A stretch of DNA of 36,333 bases, taken from contig JAJDNH010000248.1 in assembly GCA_022340775.1 (NCBI GenBank), positions 1-36,333 on the forward strand. The letters are read 5' to 3'. The notes beneath the pieces are model-generated. The model did not search any database. It saw only the letters and a program-made list of their open reading frames with translations, and was not told where the DNA came from. Below are positions 31,804-36,333 of this stretch, one piece after another. Position 1 is the first letter of the stretch. Each line of letters opens with the position of its first letter. This stretch comes from Acidobacteriota bacterium (GTDB lineage Bacteria; Acidobacteriota; Thermoanaerobaculia; Thermoanaerobaculales; Sulfomarinibacteraceae). The position numbers and the translations under genes were made by a program.

Positions 31804-32286
31804 CTATTGTAAGGCGTGGCGGTGGTATCGACCACCACTCAGGATATCGGCCGCACGGTACAGCTGCTCCCAGAGCACGAGGCGGGCCAGCTGGTGTGGG
31901 TACGTGAGCCGGCCAAGAGAGATGACGCGGCTGGCGTCCTGGCGCAGCGCCGGGTCAAGGCCAAGGTCGCTGCCGATGACGAAGGACGCGCCGGGAGTTC
32001 CCACGGTTTCCAGCCCTTCCAGCTCCCGTGCCAGCGCCTCGCTGTCGAGCAACTCGCCATGCTCATCGAGAACGATGGTTGCCCAACCGTCCGGCAACCG
32101 GCGGCAGAGCTTCTCGGCCTCCGCCCGCAGCGCGCGCCGCGGGTCCTCCTCCCGGCCGCCAGCGGCCGGCTTCAACGGCACGTCCTCTGCCGGCCAGCGG
32201 CGCGCGACCCGCGACCGGTAGGTCTCGACCTCACCCTCGTATGGGCTCGCAGCCGGCCGGCCGAACCACAAGACACGGACCCTCAC
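31804..32286 (-). CDS. rlmH: 23S rRNA pseudouridine-1915 N3-methyltransferase
   Basis: 160-residue SPOUT methyltransferase. Landmarks are VLDEHGELLDSEALARELE, FVIGSDLGL and ISLGRLTYPHQLARLVLWEQLYRAADILSGGRYHR. The SAM-knot motif, usually IGG-x-x-G, reads IGSDLG here, a mild variation. It modifies helix 69 of 23S rRNA. The GTG start overlaps the rsfS stop by four bases (GTGA). rsfS-rlmH adjacency is common and supports the call. Confidence 0.92.
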   Translation of the reverse strand: MRVRVLWFGRPAASPYEGEVETYRSRVARRWPAEDVPLKPAAGGREEDPRRALRAEAEKLCRRLPDGWATIVLDEHGELLDSEALARELEGLETVGTPGASFVIGSDLGLDPALRQDASRVISLGRLTYPHQLARLVLWEQLYRAADILSGGRYHRHALQ

Positions 32287-32669
32287 GTCCGACCGCCGTG
32301 CTCAGTTTGGACCAGAAGCTCCTCCTCGGAGACCGTCTTGGCATCGCCCCACAGTCCGTCCAGGCCGTAGTACGTTCGGCGCTCCTCGGAGAAGACATGG
32401 ATCACGATCTCACCGTAGTCGAGCAGCACCCACTCGCTCTCCCGTTCCCCCTCCACGTGTAACGGGCGACGGCCCTCTGCCCGCAGCCGCCGCTGAATGG
32501 CCTCGGCGATCGCCGCCACCTGGCGCGCGTGGGCTCCGGAGCAGAGCAGGAACGAGTCCGCCAGCGAGGTCATCGCCGCGACGTCCATTGCCTTGAGGTG
32601 GAAGGCCTTCCTCTCCGCGGCCGCGGCCGCCGCCACACGCAGCAGGACCAGCACATCGTCGCTCAGCAT
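32283..32669 (-). CDS. rsfS: Ribosome silencing factor
   Basis: 128 residues of the RsfS/Iojap family: HLKAMDVAAMTSLADSFLLCSG, then AIAEAIQRRL and EGERESEWVLLDYGEIVIHVFSEERRTYYGLDGLWGDAK. RsfS binds L14 and blocks joining of ribosomal subunits when nutrients are short. ATG 32669 overlaps the nadD stop by seven bases. The order nadD-rsfS-rlmH is widely conserved. Confidence 0.95.
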   Translation of the reverse strand: MLSDDVLVLLRVAAAAAAERKAFHLKAMDVAAMTSLADSFLLCSGAHARQVAAIAEAIQRRLRAEGRRPLHVEGERESEWVLLDYGEIVIHVFSEERRTYYGLDGLWGDAKTVSEEELLVQTEHGGRT

Positions 32670-33331
32670 CCGGGCTCGTTTCCTTCGTGCCGGTAGAGGC
32701 GGTACTTCTCGATGTAGGTGTAGACCTCGTGCGGAACCAGCTCCCTGATCGGAAGCCCCTGCCGCTGGCGCTCGCGAATGGAGGTCGCCGAGATCGGGAA
32801 CGGCTCGTGATCCAGGAGGTAGATCGTGTGGTCCTCTGGATCCGGGACCGACGCGAACGGCGCCACCAGACGGATCCTCGACGCCAGTACCGACGGCACC
32901 TTGTTCTTGAGCTCATCCCCCCAAATGTGGGCGCGGTGCAGCACGACCAGGTATGCCAGGTCCGCCAGCTCCTGCCATCTGTCCCAGGTGGCAATCTGCG
33001 AGAAAGAGTCCGAGCCGAGAAGAAAGTAGATGTGGTCACCGGCGAACATCTCGTGAAACCGCCGCAGGGTGTCCACGGTAAAGGTGGGCTCCTCTGAGAA
33101 GACCTCCAGGTCCGACGCGTAGAACCGCTCGTAGGGCAGCGTCGCCAGCGCCACCATCGCGTGCCGGTGGGTCGCCGGCGTCAGCGGCTCGCCGCTCTTG
33201 TGTGGCGGGTTGCCAGAGGGCACGAAGTACACCGCGTCGAAACGAAACGTCTCCTGTGCCCGTACCGTCGGGATCAGGTGGCCGAGGTGGAACGGATCGA
33301 AGCTCCCGCCATACACCGCTATCCGGGCCAT
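32663..33331 (-). CDS. nadD: Nicotinate-nucleotide adenylyltransferase
   Basis: 222 residues. [19 protein letters not shown] contains the nucleotidyl-transferase HXGH motif (H15-H18); FVPSGNPPHK, FLLGSDSF, and ISATSIRERQRQG near the C-terminus are the remaining family motifs. It makes nicotinate adenine dinucleotide in NAD synthesis. ATG 33331 shares one base with the obg stop (TGATG); a longer in-frame extension upstream lies wholly inside obg and is a shadow. Confidence 0.96.
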   Translation of the reverse strand: MARIAVYGGSFDPFHLGHLIPTVRAQETFRFDAVYFVPSGNPPHKSGEPLTPATHRHAMVALATLPYERFYASDLEVFSEEPTFTVDTLRRFHEMFAGDHIYFLLGSDSFSQIATWDRWQELADLAYLVVLHRAHIWGDELKNKVPSVLASRIRLVAPFASVPDPEDHTIYLLDHEPFPISATSIRERQRQGLPIRELVPHEVYTYIEKYRLYRHEGNEPGC

Positions 33332-34344
33332 CAGACCTCCACTTCCTGGGCCGCAACCAGGGTGTCGAGCAGCTCCAACATCCCCTCCACACCCTCGCCC
33401 GTCACGGCCGAGATTACGGTCCAGGCAACGTCGTGGAGGACGGCAACATTCTCGACCGCGGCCGCTGCCTCCTGCCGTTCGACTGCGGCGTCCAGCTTGG
33501 TGCCGATCAGAACCCACGGGCGACCGTCCAGAGGGCGGGCATGCGCGGCCAGCTCCGTCCTGACCGCCTCGACGCCGGCGGCGATCTTCTCAGGTTCTGT
33601 CAGATCGACCAAGTGCGCGAGCACACGGCAGCGCTCGATGTGGCGCAGGAACTGCAGGCCGAGACCCGCGCCCTCGTGAGCGCCTTCGATCAGGCCGGGG
33701 ATGTCAGCCATCACCAGCGTCCGTAGGCCGTCCCCACCCAGGTCGACGACACCGAGGTACGGCTCGAGGGTCGTGAACGGATAGGCGGCAATCTTGGGGC
33801 GCGCCGCCGAGACACGCGACAGCAGGGTCGACTTACCGGCGTTCGGCAGGCCCACCAGGCCGACATCGGCGATCAGCTTGAGCTCCAGCTCGAGCTCCCT
33901 CTCTTCTCCTGCCCGCCCCTCCTCGGCCCGCCGCGGTGCCTGGTTGGTCGAGGTCGCGAAGCGTGCGTTGCCGCGTCCGCCCCGGCCGCCGCGCGCGACC
34001 ACCAGCGTCTGCCCGGCCTCGACCAGGTCGCCGAGCACCTCGCCGCTCGAGGCGTCGCGTACCACCGTGCCCGGCGGCACCGCCACGACCTCGTCGCGGC
34101 CGCTGGCCCCGGTGCGGTTCGAGCCCTCGCCGTGGGCACCGCGGGTGGCGCGCACGGTCCTCCTGTGGTGAACATGAAGGAGGGTGTTGAACGAGGGATC
34201 GGCGCGCAGGATCACGCTCCCTCCACGCCCGCCGTCGCCGCCGTTGGGTCCGCCGCGGGGGACGAACTTCTCACGCCTGAACGACACACACCCGTTCCCG
34301 CCGCGCCCGGCGAAGACCGTGATGCGCGCGGAGTCGATGAACAT
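33331..34344 (-). CDS. obg: GTPase Obg (CgtA)
   Basis: 337 residues. The glycine-rich N-terminal Obg fold (residues 1-155; [43 protein letters not shown]) precedes the G domain: G1 GLPNAGKS (165-172), switch [13 protein letters not shown]3 [17 protein letters not shown]4 reads GTKLD instead of the common NKXD. Obg works in 50S assembly and stringent control. The long C-terminal OCT domain found in some phyla is absent. It follows rpmA by 20 bases in the usual rplU-rpmA-obg order. Confidence 0.97.
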   Translation of the reverse strand: MFIDSARITVFAGRGGNGCVSFRREKFVPRGGPNGGDGGRGGSVILRADPSFNTLLHVHHRRTVRATRGAHGEGSNRTGASGRDEVVAVPPGTVVRDASSGEVLGDLVEAGQTLVVARGGRGGRGNARFATSTNQAPRRAEEGRAGEERELELELKLIADVGLVGLPNAGKSTLLSRVSAARPKIAAYPFTTLEPYLGVVDLGGDGLRTLVMADIPGLIEGAHEGAGLGLQFLRHIERCRVLAHLVDLTEPEKIAAGVEAVRTELAAHARPLDGRPWVLIGTKLDAAVERQEAAAAVENVAVLHDVAWTVISAVTGEGVEGMLELLDTLVAAQEVEV

Positions 34345-34364
34345 GGTGGGTTCTGGAACGCCTT

Positions 34365-34619
34365 TTAGCTCGGGGTGATACTGATGAAGCGGCCGGAGCG
34401 GCCACGGTTTTCGAACTTCACCCGGCCCTGGATGAGGGCGAACAGGCTGTCGTCGCCGGCACGCTTGACGTTGCGGCCGGGCTTGAACCTGGTACCACGC
34501 TGGCGAACAAGGATCGATCCCGCCGTCACCAGCTGGCCGTCGCCAACCTTGGTCCCGAGGCGCTGCGCCTGCGAGTCGCGCCCGTTGCGGCTGGAGCCCT
34601 GTCCCTTCTTGTGCGCCAT
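34365..34619 (-). CDS. rpmA: 50S ribosomal protein L27
   Basis: 84 residues, typical L27: [55 protein letters not shown]. The N-terminus begins directly with AHKKG, so there is no cleavable extension of the Firmicutes type. A GGGGGAG sits before the start, eight bases after rplU. Confidence 0.97.
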   Translation of the reverse strand: MAHKKGQGSSRNGRDSQAQRLGTKVGDGQLVTAGSILVRQRGTRFKPGRNVKRAGDDSLFALIQGRVKFENRGRSGRFISITPS

Positions 34620-34627
34620 GTCTCCCC

Positions 34628-34951
34628 CTACGCCTCGATCGTGTCCACGCGAACGCGGTAGTAGTTCTGCCGGTGACCCTGCGTCTTCTTGTAGCCCTTG
34701 CGGCGTTTCTTCTTGAAGACGATCAGCTTGTCGCCGCGCACCGCGGCCAGCACCTGGGCCTTGACCAGAGCGCCGTCGACGATCGGAGAACCGACGCGTA
34801 CGTCCTTGCCCTGGCTCACCAGCATCACGCGCTCGAACAGCAGGTTGTCGCCCCTCTTCAGATCGGGCTCGGTCCGCTCCACGAGCAGCTCATCGCCCGG
34901 GGCCACCCGGTACTGCTTGCCGCCATGTTCTACGATCGCGAAGTCACTCAT
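34628..34951 (-). CDS. rplU: 50S ribosomal protein L21
   Basis: 107 residues: [59 protein letters not shown], classic L21. ATG 34951 is preceded by GAGGTGAGGTG and by a strong promoter at 34977-35005; a longer in-frame extension upstream would run through that promoter and is not family-like. First gene of the long informational operon that ends with holA. Confidence 0.97.
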   Translation of the reverse strand: MSDFAIVEHGGKQYRVAPGDELLVERTEPDLKRGDNLLFERVMLVSQGKDVRVGSPIVDGALVKAQVLAAVRGDKLIVFKKKRRKGYKKTQGHRQNYYRVRVDTIEA

Positions 34952-34967
34952 CGCACACCTCACCTCA

Positions 34968-34981
34968 AGAACGTACGTTCT
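34968..34981. promoter_or_regulatory. Perfect 14-bp palindrome over the rplU -10 and start site
   Basis: AGAACGTACGTTCT covers five of the six -10 bases and the likely transcription start. Its placement is that of a repressor operator. Confidence 0.45.
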
Positions 34982-35005
34982 AGCACAGGGCCGCCAACGT
35001 GTCAA
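34977..35005 (-). promoter_or_regulatory. Promoter of the rplU operon
   Basis: A consensus TTGACA (35000-35005), 17-base spacer and TAGAAC (34977-34982) on the minus strand, giving a start near 34970 and a leader of about 20 bases. Confidence 0.7.
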
Positions 35006-35134
35006 CGCGTTTTGAGGGGCGCGGAGAGCGGCTTGCGAGGGTATTCCCAGGCTCCGGCGGCCGGACGGGTGAGTGCTTTCAGAAGGGCAGCCTGATGAAC
35101 GCTCCCCGTGGGGCAACCATCAACGTCACCCACG

Positions 35135-35554
35135 CTACGGCACTTCGGCCCAGACCTGCAGCCACCTACCGTCTTTCAGCACCGCGTCGGCGTCCCAGTC
35201 CCGGTGGTAGACGAAACCACTGCAGCAGTCCCCACGACGGTGGTCGGCTCCGTACGACCGGATCGTGTAGTGCGGCTGTCCGGAAGCGTCCGGCTCAACC
35301 TTGATCTGGAACCTATTCCCCCACGCGTCTTTGAGATGGGACGGGTACAACTTGGTCCCGACGAGGAGCCGCTGTAGGTTCTCGTCCCCAAGTACCCGTG
35401 GCTGCTTGTATTCGAGGAAGTGGTACAGCTCCATCATCCTGGTCACCGTAATCTTCGCTCGAGTTTCGCCAATTTGCCTGTACGCATACAACCCCATGGC
35501 AGCCAACAAAAGCCCACACATGAGGACGACCAGAACCCGGGCTCGTAGGCTCAC
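35135..35554 (-). CDS. Membrane-anchored GspG-like (pseudopilin C-domain) protein
   Basis: 139 residues. One N-terminal transmembrane helix (VLVVLMCGLLLAAMGLYAY) is followed by a soluble domain whose centre, YPSHLKDAWGNRFQIKV then YTIRSYGADHRRGDCC, resembles the C-terminal part of type II secretion pseudopilin GspG (DPWGNPYQY ... SYGADG). The prepilin peptidase motif G-FTLIE at the start of the helix is missing, so it is probably not a processed pseudopilin. The GTG start at 35554 was chosen for the GGGAGG eight bases upstream; GTG 35626 would add 24 polar residues. It lies 183 bases upstream of rplU. No secretion genes are adjacent. Function unknown. Confidence 0.65.
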   Translation of the reverse strand: MSLRARVLVVLMCGLLLAAMGLYAYRQIGETRAKITVTRMMELYHFLEYKQPRVLGDENLQRLLVGTKLYPSHLKDAWGNRFQIKVEPDASGQPHYTIRSYGADHRRGDCCSGFVYHRDWDADAVLKDGRWLQVWAEVP

Positions 35555-35880
35555 AGCTAGGACCTCCCTCTGTAACGGCCCGGCTTTAGGACTGACGCCA
35601 TCATTGGTTGCTGAATGATCGGACACACCCTTCCGCTGATCGTAGCTCTTCCACTACGGTGGCTGGCGCAGGACATGGCTCTCTCTGCTGCGGACGGACA
35701 GGGTACGCCTTCCCCGAGGATCCGGCGCCCGGACGTCTGCTCCGCAGACGCCCGTCGTCACCCGCCTCGGAGCGGGCAAGGATCTCCAGCGGTTCATGGC
35801 CCTCACGGCCCGCTCCGGGCAGGCAACTCGGCGCCTCCCTCGCAGCTAAGGCCACACGGACCAACGCCCTCCCCGTGAAT

Positions 35881-35952
35881 TGCCACCCATGACATTTCGC
35901 CTCAACGCGATGAGCTCGTGAAGTGCGTACACCGAGAATGTCATGAATGGCA
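35881..35952. repeat. Imperfect inverted repeat ahead of composite repeat B
   Basis: TGCCACCCATGACATT (35881-35896) pairs with 35937-35952 at 14 of 16 positions, leaving a 40-base interior that contains TCGTGA. It ends 19 bases before the 18-base box, as the hairpin at 27062-27120 ends 25 bases before the other copy. Confidence 0.55.
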
Positions 35953-35971
35953 CGTTCCGCCGAGCGCACCC

Positions 35972-36102
35972 TTCTCTGGAGCGCGCTTCTGGTGGGTTCT
36001 TCGGGTGGGTGGGTGTCCCCTTACTCCTTACTCCTTACCCATCACTCTTTACCGTCTTGGGTGGGTGGGGGAGCGTTTCCCGTTTCCCGTCTTCCGTTTT
36101 CC
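35972..36102 (+). repeat. Composite intergenic repeat B
   Basis: Box TTCTCTGGAGCGCGCTTC (35972-35989, identical to repeat A); 29-base spacer (same length, different sequence, with four GGG runs at 35995-36014 including GGGTGGGTGGG); five heptamers CCTTACT, CCTTACT, CCTTACC, CATCACT, CTTTACC (36019-36053); connector GGGTGGGTGGGGGAGC (36059-36074); heptamers GTTTCCC twice, GTCTTCC, GTTTTCC (36075-36102). Confidence 0.8.
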
Positions 36103-36123
36103 CGGACAGGTGGGCGGAGGATC

Positions 36124-36163
36124 TCCGTCACTCCGTCACTGCGTCACTTCATCACTCCGTCAC
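36124..36163 (+). repeat. Five tandem octamers (TCCGTCAC type)
   Basis: TCCGTCAC, TCCGTCAC, TGCGTCAC, TTCATCAC, TCCGTCAC without spacers, between composite repeat B and the 143-base element. Confidence 0.8.
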
Positions 36164-36190
36164 CGGGTGCGCGGCTGGTCATCCGTCCCC

Positions 36191-36333
36191 AGGAACGGTC
36201 CCGCGGCGGGGCGGGGACGGGGCGGAAGGAGGCGAGCGGCCATCCCGCCGCGGGCGGTGGGGGGACCGGGCGCAGGAGGCTTGGCCCGAGGTCCCCCGAG
36301 GGTAAGCCTCCGAGCACGGGCCCCACGGCGTTC
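36191..36333 (+). repeat. 143-base GC-rich dispersed element, copy 2 (runs to window edge)
   Basis: Ungapped match to 15001-15143 with 18 differences. It is cut by the window end, so its right boundary is unknown. Confidence 0.85.

Larger units (their letters stand above)
35555..36333. other. Repeat-rich non-coding region to the window edge
   Basis: 779 bases. After the GspG-like start come a hairpin GTCTGC/GCAGAC (near 35735-35752), an inverted repeat GGAGCGGGC/GCCCGCTCC (35769-35777 and 35808-35816), a 16-base inverted repeat (35881-35952), composite repeat B, an octamer array and a copy of the 143-base element. No convincing gene is visible; open frames are Arg/Pro/Ala-rich. Confidence 0.75.

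Noticed and set aside
35601-35969. 122-codon minus-strand open frame upstream of the GspG-like gene
   Set aside because: It crosses inverted repeats, has no recognisable domain, and overlaps the preferred region for the GspG-like start signals.
36019-36163. Possible CRISPR array
   Set aside because: The units are 7-8 bases long and directly adjacent, with no spacers and no cas genes.

Overview
This is a GC-rich (about two-thirds G+C by eye), gene-dense chromosomal window with about 29 protein genes and one tRNA. All of the genes look intact; one is cut by the window's left edge. No phage, plasmid, insertion sequence or CRISPR array was seen. The gene set suggests a Gram-negative, at least facultatively aerobic bacterium. 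The clues are O2-dependent tyrosine catabolism, an oxoglutarate:ferredoxin oxidoreductase, a lipoprotein peptidase, an HtrA protease, very large secreted DUF3857/transglutaminase proteins and an NtrC-type regulator. Acidobacteriota (Thermoanaerobaculia-like) fits best, with deltaproteobacterial or myxobacterial lineages as alternatives. This is inference from gene content and no phylogeny was run.

Layout. (1) 1-2991, minus: tyrosine breakdown, hppD then a fumarylacetoacetase then hmgA (cut at base 1). (2) 3188-5835, minus: korA-korB. (3) 6019-11260, minus: an r-protein operon rpsF-rpsR-DUF2232-rplI that continues into a coiled-coil methyltransferase and an M49-like lipoprotein. (4) 11429-14733, plus: tRNA(CAT), a zinc-ribbon coiled-coil protein, yggS, yggT and a YgeY-like M20 hydrolase. 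(5) 14734-15649: convergent non-coding gap with repeats. (6) 15650-24959, minus: htrA-like protease, an intact DUF3857-transglutaminase, a paralogue lacking the catalytic Cys and His, and rsgA. (7) 25050-26851, plus: HAD hydrolase and manC. (8) 26852-27329: second convergent gap with repeats. (9) 27330-30022, minus: GAF-PP2C phosphatase overlapping a sigma-54 response regulator. (10) 30245-34951, minus: rplU-rpmA-obg-nadD-rsfS-rlmH-dksA-holA, an informational operon with start/stop overlaps at most junctions. (11) 35135-35554, minus: a GspG-like protein. (12) 35555-36333: repeat-rich non-coding DNA.

The most unusual material is non-coding. The only two convergent gene junctions in the window, and its right end, carry modular repeats. 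A composite of hairpin, 18-base box, heptamer tract, G-rich connector and second heptamer tract occurs at 27.1 kb and 36.0 kb. A separate 143-base GC-rich element occurs at 15.0 kb and 36.2 kb (ungapped, 87% identical by hand count). The copy at 36 kb joins both families. Among proteins, the intact/degenerate transglutaminase pair behind an HtrA protease and an M20 hydrolase that seems to lack two active-site residues deserve the most attention.
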